A DNA stretch of 64,000 nucleotides, taken from positions 346,652-410,651 of the forward strand of contig NZ_BIME01000005.1 of assembly GCF_004000925.1 (NCBI RefSeq), given 5' to 3'. Source of the DNA: Paenibacillus illinoisensis NBRC 15959. Its GTDB lineage: Bacteria; Bacillota; Bacilli; Paenibacillales; Paenibacillaceae. A model generated the notes under the pieces. That model saw only the letters and a list, made by a program, of their open reading frames with translations, searched no databases and had not been told where the DNA came from. This document shows, piece by piece, positions 25,410-34,691 of this stretch (position 1 is the first letter of the stretch; each line of letters starts with the position of its first letter). The position numbers and the translations under genes are program-made.

Positions 25410-27341
25410 TTAGGCTTTTGCTTGCACAGCTTGCTGTACTTCCTGGATGAATGCTTCAATGCTCTGAACGCCTTGATCTCCCTGACCGTATGCGCGGACA
25501 GAGGCAGACAGGGCGTTTTTCTCATTTTCCCCCAGCACCAGCGAGTAAGGCACTTTTTCCATCTGAGCTTCACGAATTTTGTACCCCAGCTTCTCGCTGC
25601 GCAGATCCGTTTCAACCCGAATGCCTGCTGCTCGCAATTGACTCTGTACCTGCAGCGCATAATCCGCATAGTGATCGGATACCGGGAGCAGCTTCACCTG
25701 AACCGGAGCGAGCCATAGTGGAAACGCACCCGCATAATGCTCAGTCAGAATACCAATGAAGCGATCAATGGAGCCATAAATGGCACGATGGATCACGACC
25801 GGACGGTGTTTCAGGCTGTCTTCGCCAACATAAGTGAGGTCGAATTTCTCCGGCATTTGAAAATCAAGCTGAATTGTTCCGCACTGCCAGCTGCGTTTCA
25901 GCGCATCGAGAATATGGAAGTCAATCTTCGGTCCATAAAAGGCTCCGTCTCCTTCATTGATGCGGTATTTCACGCCGCGCCGATCCAGTACATTTTGCAG
26001 CGCACGTTCTGCCTGATCCCATAGCTCTTCCGACCCCATCGAGTCTGCGGGACGAGTGGATAGCTCAATTGTGTATTCAAAACCAAAAATATCGTACATG
26101 CGTCCGATCAGGGATATCGCCTGGTTGATCTCTTCCTCAATCTGTTCCGGCATGACATAGAGATGGGCATCATCCTGACAAAATGTCCGTACCCGCATCA
26201 TGCCGTTCAGTGCACCCGAGAATTCATGACGGTGAACCTGGCCGAATTCCATCATGCGAATGGGAAGCTCGCGATAGGAATGAAGACTATTTTTGAAAAT
26301 CAGCATATGCCCAGGGCAGTTCATCGGCTTCAGTGCAAACGTAGCGTCATCCACTTCTGAGAAATACATATTGTCCTTATAGTGCTCCCAATGCCCTGAT
26401 TGCTCCCACAGACGATTGTTCATCATCAGCGGAGTTCGAACCTCTTGATACCCTTCCTGCAGCTGCAGCTCACGTGAGAATTGCTCCAGCTCTGTACGGA
26501 TCGTCATGCCTTTCGGGAGATAGAAGGGCATCCCCGGCGCTTCCTCCGAGAACATGAACAGACCCAGCTCTTTGCCGAGCTTGCGATGATCCCGCTTCTT
26601 GGCTTCCTCCAGTATGTGCAGGTGATCGTCCAGCTGGGCTTTGCTTGGAAAGGCAGTGCCGTAGATTCGCTGCAGCATTTTGTTGTTCGAATCGCCCCGC
26701 CAGTAAGCCCCTGCCACATTCAGCAGCTTGAAGGCTTTGATCCGGCCAGTGGACGGAAGATGCGGACCCCGGCACAGATCAAAAAATTCCCCTTGATCAT
26801 AGATTGAAAGCTCCGCATCCTGCGGCAAATCATGGATCAGTTCAAGCTTATACGGATCCTGAATCTCTTCGAACAACAGAAGGGCTTCCTCACGGCCAAC
26901 CACCCGCCGGCTGATCTTCTCATTCTCCTGTACAATCTTGTTCATTTCCCGCTCAATGGCAGCCAGATCACTGATGGACAAGGCATGTTCCAGATCCACA
27001 TCGTAATAAAAGCCATCTTCAATGACGGGGCCAATCCCCAGTTTGACTTGTTCCGCACCGTAGATACGCTTGAGTGCCTGGGCGAGGACATGCGCAGTAG
27101 TATGACGATAACGATACAGTCCTTCCTCGCTGTCCAGTGTAACAATGACGAGTTCGCAGTCCTGTTCAAGCTTCATGTTCAGATCGACGTTAACACCGTC
27201 CACAATGCCTCCGATGGCCTGTTTACCCAAGCTAGTACTGATGGACGAAGCTACTTCTCCGACACTTATGCCTGCCTCGTACGAACGAACTGCTCCACCT
27301 TGAAGGCGAATCTCAATGGGGTTTCCTTGTTGATTACTCAT
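25410..27341 (-). CDS. thrS: threonyl-tRNA synthetase
   Basis: A 643-residue class II synthetase of normal length: TGS domain (about 8-65), editing domain with RHTTAHVLAQALKRIYG, catalytic core with zinc ligands in LKPMNCPGHMLIF, VHRHEFSGALNGMMRVRTFCQDDAH, and RPVVIHRAIYGSIDRF, then the anticodon-binding domain (residues about 535-643). GGAGAGTGGTTTGC precedes ATG 27341. A threonine T-box leader lies upstream, so expression rises when tRNA-Thr is uncharged. It could be the ThrS or the inducible ThrZ type. Confidence 0.96.
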   Translation of the reverse strand: MSNQQGNPIEIRLQGGAVRSYEAGISVGEVASSISTSLGKQAIGGIVDGVNVDLNMKLEQDCELVIVTLDSEEGLYRYRHTTAHVLAQALKRIYGAEQVKLGIGPVIEDGFYYDVDLEHALSISDLAAIEREMNKIVQENEKISRRVVGREEALLLFEEIQDPYKLELIHDLPQDAELSIYDQGEFFDLCRGPHLPSTGRIKAFKLLNVAGAYWRGDSNNKMLQRIYGTAFPSKAQLDDHLHILEEAKKRDHRKLGKELGLFMFSEEAPGMPFYLPKGMTIRTELEQFSRELQLQEGYQEVRTPLMMNNRLWEQSGHWEHYKDNMYFSEVDDATFALKPMNCPGHMLIFKNSLHSYRELPIRMMEFGQVHRHEFSGALNGMMRVRTFCQDDAHLYVMPEQIEEEINQAISLIGRMYDIFGFEYTIELSTRPADSMGSEELWDQAERALQNVLDRRGVKYRINEGDGAFYGPKIDFHILDALKRSWQCGTIQLDFQMPEKFDLTYVGEDSLKHRPVVIHRAIYGSIDRFIGILTEHYAGAFPLWLAPVQVKLLPVSDHYADYALQVQSQLRAAGIRVETDLRSEKLGYKIREAQMEKVPYSLVLGENEKNALSASVRAYGQGDQGVQSIEAFIQEVQQAVQAKA

Positions 27342-27371
27342 GCAAACCACTCTCCAATGTTTGAAATGGAA

Positions 27372-27690
27372 GCGCAAAAAACACCCGTCCCGGAAAAGGG
27401 ACGAGTGCGCTCAGCTCGTGGTTCCACCCTAATTTGGTTATGATATCCCCTGCATCGGCCAGCCGCCGCAAAACAGGAAACATCATAACCCTCATTGGGA
27501 TCCGTTATCGGGGATCAGGCGGTGAACTCTACTGACAACCGGACGGTACTTCCATCGAAAGTCCGCCAAGCTGAGGTTCGAGGCCACGGCTGCAGAGGGG
27601 TAATTCCGCTCCGTTCGCTGAAGAAGGTTTCACCAATCCCCTCTCTCTCTGGGCAGCACGCAAACGAAATCATGTCTCTGGTCATCGCCA
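27372..27690 (-). ncRNA. T-box leader of thrS (specifier ACC, Thr)
   Basis: On the minus strand the T-box AGGGTGGAACCACG is at 27430-27417. It is followed by a terminator at 27409-27376 (CACTCGTCCC...GGGACGGGTG and a T run), with which it can form the competing antiterminator. Farther upstream, stem I shows GGAATTACCCC; the ACC codon at 27601-27599, in the usual GAA-flanked specifier position, fits threonine. The AGAGAG segment near 27645 fits the lower stem I. The 5' boundary is approximate. This explains the 470-base gap between thrS and the kinase gene. Confidence 0.9.
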
Positions 27691-27813
27691 ATATGCAAAG
27701 TTATTGTCAGTTCATTTGAATTGAAATGAACTTGAAATCCATATCAATATATTGGAACAGGTGTTATTGAGTGTCGATTATATAGACTGAAAATCAAAAG
27801 GTCAAGCGGAGTT

Positions 27814-29580
27814 TTATTTCGCTTCATCCGAATGACGATCCCATATCAAACGTATGGTGGTTCCCTGATCCGGATGGGATTGAACCTCGATTCGGCCTTT
27901 CATGGCCTCAATCAGCCCTTTGGTTACCGCCATGCCGAGGCCTGATCCGACATCGGATGTCGCCGTATCCGTGCCGCGATAATATCGTTCGAACAGCCTC
28001 CATACCGTCTCCTGATCCATTCCACGGCCATCATCGGCAAATTGAATGAGGAAGTCACCGGTCTGCTCACCTGGCTCAACACGAACGGTCAGCTTCGTCT
28101 CTGGTGGATTGTGCAGCAGGGCGTTGGCGGTGAGATTATCGACAATTCGTTCGAAGGACGGGATATGTACATAACCCTGCACCGCGACTGTGGCAGGTTG
28201 GAATGTAATACGGCCTTCTCCATAAGCCGGGTTACGCTCGGCACGATGTATAAGATCCTGAAGTAGCGCATTTACGTCTGTTTGTTCAATAGGGGGTTGG
28301 TATCCACCGCTGCGCAGCCGGTATGTCATGGACAGGTCGTTCACCAGCCGGTCCATGTACATGGATTTATCCAGCATGATGCCTGCAAATTCCCGTATTT
28401 CTTCGGAGGTCCAGTTGTATTTCTCAGCTTCCAGCATGTGCGCATATCCCTGGATGGAGGACAGGGGTGTCTTCAGATCATGAGTTATCCCAGCAATCCA
28501 CTCCTCGCGCAGAGAGTCGGTCTGTCTGCGGAGTTCTTCATCACGTTTCAGTGTGCTCGACAACGACTGGATAGAGTGCAGCACTTCCGCATATACCCGA
28601 TATTTTTGACGCCATTTTCCGTTATGCTTCTGGCTGCGTGGCTTGCCCCGGGTGCCAGCCGGCTCTTCGTAGTGTCCACGTTCAAGCCGCTGCAGCCATT
28701 GAAGCATATGCAGCATGGGATAACCGAAGCGATTGGCATACCAGAATGCAAGCAGCACAAGCAGGATGATGATGGATACCAGAAGTGCAGCCAGGGCAGG
28801 ACCAAAAATAAAACCGAAGGGATTCTCGTTCATGCCTGCCGGACTGCTCGCAAGAGGAACACTCAGCATCCAGGTCAATTGATCCTGTTCATCATAGATG
28901 GTTACCGTGGTTATTCCGTACCTGGTGGGGTATCGTGTGCGCAAAATCAGGTCCTGAATGCTGTAGCTGTCAGGTGTGCCAAGTGCAGGTTTGTTGAAAG
29001 AAGTAAGGACATGTCCCTGCTCATCCAAAATCTCAAGATAGGCATCCGCCGAGCGAAGGATGTCCTGCTGCTCGGAGGGCAGTACAAGCTTGCCGTTGGC
29101 ATAACTTCCATCGGTGTAGACTTGATCCAAAATCGTTACCGCCTGATTGCTCTCCCCGTACAGCAGGGTGAAGTTGATCCCCTTTCTTTCCCGAATGAGC
29201 AGATAGAGCTGGTAGGGAAAGGGCTTTTTCCCCTCCCAATAGGATAGAAGTTGTCCGGGTTTATAGTGATTCGGGACATCGGAAGGGGTGTGAAAAGCAT
29301 CCACCACACGGCCTTGCTCATCCAGAACCTGAAGCCAGCCGTTGTTCTCCTCCACACGCTTTAGCAGTGCGGGATCATATTGTACGGTACCGTCCGGCAA
29401 AATCTCTGCGGTACTGATCAGCTGTTCGAGCCCGACAGAGGCAAAATCGTCAACAAGGCTGGCTTCATTCAACTGTTGGATGACCCAATATGCGATACTG
29501 CCACCGAGAACCAGGATCAGAATTACAGCACCCGCAAGCAGGCCAATGAATCGTGTCATCAATCTGCGGCGTATGCTCAT
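27814..29580 (-). CDS. sensor histidine kinase
   Basis: A 588-residue membrane kinase. TM1 is about 10-33, an extracytoplasmic sensor spans about 35-265 and TM2 is about 270-292. A short HAMP-like stretch precedes the H-box THDLKTPLSSIQGYAHML with phosphoacceptor His near residue 366. The HATPase domain has N-box IVDNLTANALLHNPP, G1 FADDGRGMD and G2 SDVGSGLGMAVTKGL. It overlaps the response regulator gene upstream by four bases. The stimulus is unknown; the divergent M23 lipoprotein suggests an envelope signal. Confidence 0.93.
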   Translation of the reverse strand: MSIRRRLMTRFIGLLAGAVILILVLGGSIAYWVIQQLNEASLVDDFASVGLEQLISTAEILPDGTVQYDPALLKRVEENNGWLQVLDEQGRVVDAFHTPSDVPNHYKPGQLLSYWEGKKPFPYQLYLLIRERKGINFTLLYGESNQAVTILDQVYTDGSYANGKLVLPSEQQDILRSADAYLEILDEQGHVLTSFNKPALGTPDSYSIQDLILRTRYPTRYGITTVTIYDEQDQLTWMLSVPLASSPAGMNENPFGFIFGPALAALLVSIIILLVLLAFWYANRFGYPMLHMLQWLQRLERGHYEEPAGTRGKPRSQKHNGKWRQKYRVYAEVLHSIQSLSSTLKRDEELRRQTDSLREEWIAGITHDLKTPLSSIQGYAHMLEAEKYNWTSEEIREFAGIMLDKSMYMDRLVNDLSMTYRLRSGGYQPPIEQTDVNALLQDLIHRAERNPAYGEGRITFQPATVAVQGYVHIPSFERIVDNLTANALLHNPPETKLTVRVEPGEQTGDFLIQFADDGRGMDQETVWRLFERYYRGTDTATSDVGSGLGMAVTKGLIEAMKGRIEVQSHPDQGTTIRLIWDRHSDEAK

Positions 29581-30338
29581 CTTCGGAGCTCCGCCTCGGG
29601 CTGAACGAGCTTATATCCCAAACCACGGACATTCACCAGCAGTTCAGGGCTGGAGGGATCGGCTTCAATACGCTCACGAATTCGGTGAATATGAACCATG
29701 ACGGTGTTGTCATCACGGATGGCCTCCGAATCCCATACCCGCTCATACAATTCGGATTTGGTGAAGATTCGATTGGGATGTTTGCAGAAAAAGAGCAGCA
29801 GCTGATACACCAGAGCCGGACACCCTACCAGCTGACCTTCGACCCTGAGTTCACCGGCGTGCTCGTTCAACTGAAAGCGTCCGTAATCATATATCCCTTT
29901 CTGCGGGGAAGGGGATGATGGATTTGCGTCATAATTCGGAAGCAGCCTGCCTGATTCTGTCTGTCTGGGCAAATACCGCTTCAGCAGTGATTTCATCCGT
30001 GCGACCACTTCAAGTGGATTAAACGGTTTAACAACATAATCGTCTCCCCCAACCGCGAAGCCGGTCAACTTGTCATAATCGGTTGTTTTGGCGGTTAAAA
30101 AGAGAATCGGTGCATCGGTCAATTGGCGCAGAAAAGGACAAATTTCCAGCCCGCTTCTGCCTGGCAGCATGACGTCCAGCACGATACAGTGATAGGTCTT
30201 GTTCTCACATGCAGCAATAGCATCTTCACCTGTGGTTACCGTGTCAATATCCACGAATTGCTCCTTGAGCAGAACCGTTTTTAACATATGTAAAATCGCC
30301 TGTTCATCATCAACAAGCAGGATTGAAACGTTATCCAT
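29577..30338 (-). CDS. OmpR-family response regulator
   Basis: A 253-residue regulator: receiver domain 1-120 with phosphoacceptor Asp about 55 in CIVLDVMLPGRSG, FLTAKTTDYDKLTGF and the KPFNPLE lysine; a linker of about 30 residues (LPRQTESGRLL...SPSPQKG) longer than usual; then a winged-helix domain ending DNTVMVHIHRIRERIEADP...VRGLGYKLV. It partners the kinase overlapping its stop. A CTTAA direct repeat with 11-bp period lies upstream at 30454-30469. Confidence 0.94.
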   Translation of the reverse strand: MDNVSILLVDDEQAILHMLKTVLLKEQFVDIDTVTTGEDAIAACENKTYHCIVLDVMLPGRSGLEICPFLRQLTDAPILFLTAKTTDYDKLTGFAVGGDDYVVKPFNPLEVVARMKSLLKRYLPRQTESGRLLPNYDANPSSPSPQKGIYDYGRFQLNEHAGELRVEGQLVGCPALVYQLLLFFCKHPNRIFTKSELYERVWDSEAIRDDNTVMVHIHRIRERIEADPSSPELLVNVRGLGYKLVQPEAELRR

Positions 30339-30453
30339 GACGTAAGAGATCCTCCTGATTTTTATGTATATATTAGTGGTTCCTTATGTTCATCTGCGTT
30401 GGTCTATCTAATCTATCATACCATTCATAAGGGCCGTGGAGCGTGTTTGTAAC

Positions 30454-30470
30454 CTTAACAGAATCTTAAT
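30454..30470. promoter_or_regulatory. possible OmpR/PhoB-type box
   Basis: CTTAACAGAAT followed by CTTAATTATGA gives two CTTAA half-sites with 11-bp spacing, the usual helical-turn pattern for OmpR-family regulators. It lies between the two-component operon and the divergent M23 gene. Confidence 0.35.
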
Positions 30471-30589
30471 TATGAAGCAGCAGCCTGCCTCAAAGTTATG
30501 ATAGACGTAAGAGGAGGTTAGACGGAGGATAAGATTGGTTTTGTACACTGGATTGGAAAGATATTGTTCTACAGAAGGGGTGCAGGGAA

Positions 30590-31732
30590 GTGAATAGAAT
30601 TCATATGGGAAGCAAGCGGCGGGCTAAAATGTTCATTCAAAAGGAACGGATGAAAGCAGGTTATGATGTGCAAAAAGACTTACGGAGAAGTCATAAGAGC
30701 TGGAAGCTGCTTGCCGCAGCACTTGGTGCGTGTGTGCTCTTGTCAGCCTGCGGCACTACAGAATCATCTGACCAGAGGGAACGGCCATCAGCAGAACAGG
30801 CATCTAGTGATGCACCGGCAGCAGAAAACACCAATAAGGAAGAGACGAACTCAGCAAAGGAGGACGCGATGATTACGCCTGAACATTTCATAGATACATT
30901 GATGAACGGTTCGAAGGAGGACATTTATAATCAAATGAGCCCGGAACTTCAGGACACGATATCGCTGGAAGAGTTTAAGACGTCTGTGGACAGCTTCACG
31001 GAGGGGGTCACTTCCTGGGAACAGGTTACGAAAGTCAAAATGAACAACCTGATGGAGCATTCCTGGAAGGATCAGACGGGGACCAGAGGAATACAAGCCT
31101 ATTTTGCCGAGGATTATCAGATTGACGGGCTGTTGATCCAGCCACTTGAAACGTATGAGGAGACGGACAAGGCATTTACCAAGACCGAATTTCAGTTTCC
31201 TATGAAGGGGGAATGGTTCGTGTTCTGGGGAGGAAATGATGTGATGTCCAATTATCATTATGCGCATGAAACGCAGCGTTACGCAGTGGACATTATTCGC
31301 ACGAAGGAAGATTCAAGTTATCAAGGGGAGGCCGCTGTGAATGAAAACTATTATGCTTTTGGTGAGCCGCTCTATGCAGCTGCAGATGGGACGGTTGTTG
31401 AAGTCAAAAATGACATTCCGGATAACACGCCAGGCGTGATGAATGCTGAAGAGCCGGCAGGGAATGTTGTCGTCATCGATCATGGAAATGGGGAATACAG
31501 CGTCACTGCACATCTCAAGGAAGGGAGTGCAGCCGTAAAAATGGGGGATAAAGTCAAGCAGGGAGATCTCATCGGGCAGCTTGGTAATTCCGGTAACTCC
31601 AGTGAGGCGCATCTGCATTTTCAAGTCTCAGACGGACCTGATCTGTTCACTTCCCGTTCGATTCAGATCCGCTGGGCAGATCAGAGCCAGGTACTGACAC
31701 GTGGGAACACGTTCCAGGGCCTTCCTGAATAA
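30590..31732 (+). CDS. M23 family metallopeptidase lipoprotein with DUF3887-like domain
   Basis: A 380-residue protein. A long basic N-terminal region precedes a hydrophobic helix ending in LLSAC (lipobox), then an acidic/serine-rich linker. A DUF3887-like domain (about 100-200, FIDTLMNGSKEDIYNQMSPELQDTISLEEF) is followed by a LytM/M23 peptidase domain (ETQRYAVDIIRTKED, VIDHGNGEYSVTAHLKEG, SSEAHLHFQVSDGPD), which cuts peptidoglycan peptides outside the membrane. The GTG start at 30590 follows AGAAGGGG; a later ATG (30605 or 30650) is possible. It is divergent from the two-component system. Confidence 0.83.
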   Translation: MNRIHMGSKRRAKMFIQKERMKAGYDVQKDLRRSHKSWKLLAAALGACVLLSACGTTESSDQRERPSAEQASSDAPAAENTNKEETNSAKEDAMITPEHFIDTLMNGSKEDIYNQMSPELQDTISLEEFKTSVDSFTEGVTSWEQVTKVKMNNLMEHSWKDQTGTRGIQAYFAEDYQIDGLLIQPLETYEETDKAFTKTEFQFPMKGEWFVFWGGNDVMSNYHYAHETQRYAVDIIRTKEDSSYQGEAAVNENYYAFGEPLYAAADGTVVEVKNDIPDNTPGVMNAEEPAGNVVVIDHGNGEYSVTAHLKEGSAAVKMGDKVKQGDLIGQLGNSGNSSEAHLHFQVSDGPDLFTSRSIQIRWADQSQVLTRGNTFQGLPE

Positions 31733-31840
31733 ATGGGTGTATTTGTTAGTCGGAGAGGTGGAAGGGGTTCATCTCGATTAAAACGTGGAACATATATTAT
31801 CGTAATTCTAGATTAAAACATAGAGCTATAATTTAAGTAG

Positions 31841-31895
31841 GCAGCCGGCTAATTCGCCGGCTGCCTTTACGTTAAGCTAAAGGGCAGAGTATCTT
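31841..31895 (+). terminator. terminator plus palindromic repeat copy
   Basis: GGCAGCCGGC-TAATTC-GCCGGCTGCC with TTTA after it ends the M23 transcript. Directly after it, GTTAAGCTAAAGGGCAGAGT at 31871 is a diverged copy of the short repeat that is abundant at 55-64 kb. The rest of the 31733-32091 gap shows nothing firm beyond a possible small frame at 32011. Confidence 0.75.
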
Positions 31896-32010
31896 AAATC
31901 ATTCTCTGGAATCCGATCGCAATTACTGTTGATACAAAGCATAGTAAACAATAGAAAACGGAAAACCATCCTCTTCATTCACTTATTTGTCGAAGGAGGT
32001 CATGGTATAT

Positions 32011-32103
32011 ATGAACGTTTACAGAGGTATTGTGTGGTTCGTTAATGGAGTATGCAATCGTTTTGACGACAATATGTGGAGATGCCAAGACTCATTCACA
32101 TAG
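32011..32103 (+). CDS. doubtful 30-residue small frame
   Basis: ATG at 32011 has GAAGGAGG about 11 bases upstream and encodes MNVYRGIVWFVNGVCNRF followed by DDNMWRCQDSFT before TAG. Its 3' end overlaps the end of the convergent amidohydrolase gene by 12 bases. Only the ribosome site supports it; it may be chance or a remnant. Confidence 0.2.
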   Translation: MNVYRGIVWFVNGVCNRFDDNMWRCQDSFT

Positions 32104-33405
32104 TTGTTGAATACCTTTAACCCACACAAATTTGATTGACAGGGTATCTGAAATATTAGTGGTAGGATCACCGTCTACGAGAATAATATCAGCTCGCGCA
32201 CCTTCAATAATACGGCCACGATCGTGAAGACCAAAGCAGCGGGCTGGTTTTGCAGTAGCTGACTGAAGGGCTTCCACCGGACTGAACCCCGCCTTTACCA
32301 GCAATTGCATTTCATGATGGACACTGGCTCCATGTGCAAGACCACCAAGGTTGGGAACGGGAACCGGGGCGACATCTGTCCCTACAAGAATATCAACACC
32401 GGCATGGTGAAGATCCATCACATTCTTGAAGCTATTCTCCATATTGCCTTGCGGGAACGTATTAAAACTGGAGTTTAAAATATCGATCCAATCCGGACTT
32501 AATTTAGAATGAACACGCGGATCATTTGCCAATTCCGAAGCCGGATTTCCGAGGATCGATGAGTTCAACACCAAGCACGGCGTTACATAAGCGTTTGCAT
32601 CTGCTATGGATTTCACTAACTCGGACGTATTCTCGGGTCTGTCGATAAACAAGTGACCTAAACCGTCGACTCCTAAATTGATGGCTTCTTGCGATGAATG
32701 AGCCGTCAAAACGTGGGCGATGACCAACTTATCAAACTTGTGGGCTTCTTTTACAGCTGTTCTTAGAATCTCATCGCTTAGTACAGGCAGGCCAGGTGCA
32801 CCCATGACGGTTCCTTCTTCAATCATGATCTTAATATAGTCAGCACCATTCTCTACTTGGGTGTGCACATGTCTAATCGCTTCATTCAACGTTGTAACCT
32901 GCGGTATCTCTTCATGATCGTGAGCATATGCGGCCAACATTGCTTCTCGGTCTTCCTCCGATAACTTCTCTAATTCTTTTAATATGAATTCTGGAATTTC
33001 ATCTCCACCTGGCAGCAATTCATCCGGGTGTCCACCAGGAGCAGTGATCGCTGTACCAGCAGAGCGGACGTCTGCGATGTCATTCAGATTTTTTAACTGA
33101 ATTTCGCGCCCTCTTTGGGTAAAATCGCCGTTCATTTCAAGTTCTGTTGTCACGCCGAATTTTATGGCATCTCTTAGTCCGCCGATTGAGGTGTGCACAT
33201 GTGCATCAATAAGACCAGGCATCAGAGTCGCATTCTCTCCATCAATAATCGTTGCATCGGAAGGAATGTCTCCTCCCACTGATATAATGGACTCTCCCTT
33301 AATGACAATATGTCTAGGTGTTATCAATTGATCTCCATCAAAGATACGTACATTTATAATCGCTATAAATTGTTCTAACACATTATCTTGAATGACCTTC
33401 TCCAT
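32092..33405 (-). CDS. metal-dependent amidohydrolase (imidazolonepropionase-like)
   Basis: A 437-residue amidohydrolase-superfamily enzyme. The metal motif HVH is in LMPGLIDAHVHTSIGG, followed by GVTTELEMNG, a lysine region in ADYIKIMIEEG, VIAHVLTAHSSQEAI, DGLGHLFIDRP and the late aspartate in VGTDVAPVP; composite beta-sandwich ends flank the barrel. It belongs to the broad group with prolidase/imidazolonepropionase-like members; the substrate is unknown. The start at 33405 has GGAGGGAC upstream. It is divergent from a MarR regulator that probably controls it. Confidence 0.85.
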   Translation of the reverse strand: MEKVIQDNVLEQFIAIINVRIFDGDQLITPRHIVIKGESIISVGGDIPSDATIIDGENATLMPGLIDAHVHTSIGGLRDAIKFGVTTELEMNGDFTQRGREIQLKNLNDIADVRSAGTAITAPGGHPDELLPGGDEIPEFILKELEKLSEEDREAMLAAYAHDHEEIPQVTTLNEAIRHVHTQVENGADYIKIMIEEGTVMGAPGLPVLSDEILRTAVKEAHKFDKLVIAHVLTAHSSQEAINLGVDGLGHLFIDRPENTSELVKSIADANAYVTPCLVLNSSILGNPASELANDPRVHSKLSPDWIDILNSSFNTFPQGNMENSFKNVMDLHHAGVDILVGTDVAPVPVPNLGGLAHGASVHHEMQLLVKAGFSPVEALQSATAKPARCFGLHDRGRIIEGARADIILVDGDPTTNISDTLSIKFVWVKGIQQLCE

Positions 33406-33432
33406 GTGAGTCCCTCCAAATGTTTGTTGTTT

Positions 33433-33546
33433 AACAATTAGAATGTTAACTGTTAGTTTTCTAACTGTCAACAAACTAATTTTAATTTGACAAGAATATG
33501 GGATCACAGTATAGTTTGATTACTTACAATTAGATTCCTAACAATG
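33433..33546. promoter_or_regulatory. divergent operator region with repeated ACAATTAG boxes
   Basis: ACAATTAG occurs at about 33435 and 33526, followed in each case after four bases by TTAAC or CTAAC, giving two imperfect palindromes. Between them GTTAG-TTTT-CTAAC at 33452-33465 is a perfect inverted repeat. The set lies in the promoter gap between the amidohydrolase and the MarR gene, as expected of MarR dimer sites. Confidence 0.45.
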
Positions 33547-33561
33547 GTAGGGAGGACAATT

Positions 33562-33990
33562 ATGAAATCCCCAAAGGATACACCTTATCTGGATTTGTTC
33601 CAGATTATTGGTCTTAAGTTAAAGAAGAGAGCAGACGAAAGTATAAAAGAGCTGGGATTAAACGCTCAACAAGGGAAAGTAATCGACTATATTTATCAGA
33701 ACCAAGATAATCATATTATTCAAAAGGACCTTGCAGATCGGTTCCATTTACGTGGGGCTAGCATTACTAGCATGCTTCAGGGTCTAGAGCAAAAAGGGTA
33801 TATCGAGCGCAGAATTCCCGCCAATAATGAACGACAAAAAAATATATATGTCTTGCCCAAGTCAATTGAACTGATTGAAGACTTTCAAGATTCGTTCCAA
33901 AGAGTGGAGGAAGATATCGTTCAAGTTCTTACCGAGGAGGAAAAGCAAACCTTAAAGGAAATGCTGATCAAAATTAATGAACGCTTGTGA
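33562..33990 (+). CDS. MarR family transcriptional regulator
   Basis: A 142-residue winged-helix regulator: N-terminal dimer helix (DLFQIIGLKLKKRADESIKELGLNAQQGKVIDYI), HTH around IIQKDLADRFHLRGASITSMLQGLEQKGYIERRI, wing NNERQKNIYVLPKSIELIEDF and a C-terminal dimerisation helix. ATG 33562 has GGGAGG upstream; an earlier ATG at 33544 does not. It likely represses the divergent amidohydrolase in response to a small molecule. Confidence 0.9.
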   Translation: MKSPKDTPYLDLFQIIGLKLKKRADESIKELGLNAQQGKVIDYIYQNQDNHIIQKDLADRFHLRGASITSMLQGLEQKGYIERRIPANNERQKNIYVLPKSIELIEDFQDSFQRVEEDIVQVLTEEEKQTLKEMLIKINERL

Positions 33991-34070
33991 TAGAAAGAGA
34001 AGTCTCATTGATGAAACTCTCAGAGAAATTCATAAGGGCAACAATGCAGTTCATTATCGTAGACCAACCT

Positions 34071-34110
34071 AAAAATCGTTACTCTATGAAATGATGATGT
34101 AACGGTTTTT
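34071..34110 (+). terminator. intrinsic terminator
   Basis: CGTTAC...GTAACG with an A-rich left flank and eight T residues, ending the MarR transcript. A smaller hairpin, CGCTAA-TTTAGCG, follows at 34150-34162. Confidence 0.7.
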
Positions 34111-34208
34111 TTTGTTGACAGAAGAGGACTTATAGTACCATACAAAGTCGCTAATTTAGCGGCTTTCTTGTCGTATCGGTACAAATTCATGTCCGAGTCG
34201 GGAGATAA

Positions 34209-34571
34209 ATATATTCCGATTACCTAAATTTACAATTTTCAATTTCAAATACGAGTCAGATCTTTGAAAGGGCAAGTGAATTAGATTTGGAATTGTGCCC
34301 GCTAGAGCTGGGCCCTCACCTAAGACTAGCGTACCTAGATCAGCCTGAAGGTAACACGGGAAATCCTACACAGCAACATAGAGCTCCAGTAGGCTCGATC
34401 ACAATAGCATCGGAGATACTAGCTGAAGACGAAGATTTTCCAAAAGGGTTTTATCTTAGACGAATTAACGGCGTATTGTGGTTACGTGGGTACTGCGCTG
34501 ATCATCTACACGTTTGGAATCCGGATGATCATTTTATCTTTAGTCAAACCAACAAGACCTTCCAGGATTGA
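34209..34571 (+). pseudogene. conserved-looking protein frame without a normal start
   Basis: The frame is open from 34209 and reads like real protein throughout: YSDYLNLQFSISNTSQIF, LELCPLELGPHLRLAYLDQP, then FPKGFYLRRINGVLWLRGY and ADHLHVWNPDDHFIF. No ATG or GTG exists before the conserved part. A GGGAG at 34200 lies 4 bases before an ATA codon at 34209, where an ATG would be expected; the first TTG (34287) has no ribosome site and would cut off about 26 residues. I read it as a start-mutated gene or one with a rare start. No function is recognised. Confidence 0.45.
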
Positions 34572-34691
34572 AGGTGTCCAAATCTATTCACAGTTATACT
34601 ATTAAGCGAACAGGAAGAGAAACACAGCGAGCAGAAGTTGCCTGCGTTTATTGGTTGATTGGAAAAATAAGAGAAGGGTTGGGAAATAGAG

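Noticed and set aside
28282..29247. A 321-codon open frame on the plus strand
   Set aside because: It lies wholly antisense to the histidine kinase gene, has no family-like motifs and no ribosome site; the kinase frame carries all the expected domains.
34150..34162. Small hairpin CGCTAA-TTTAGCG as a riboswitch or attenuator
   Set aside because: Too short to be an aptamer and not placed before a clearly expressed gene.
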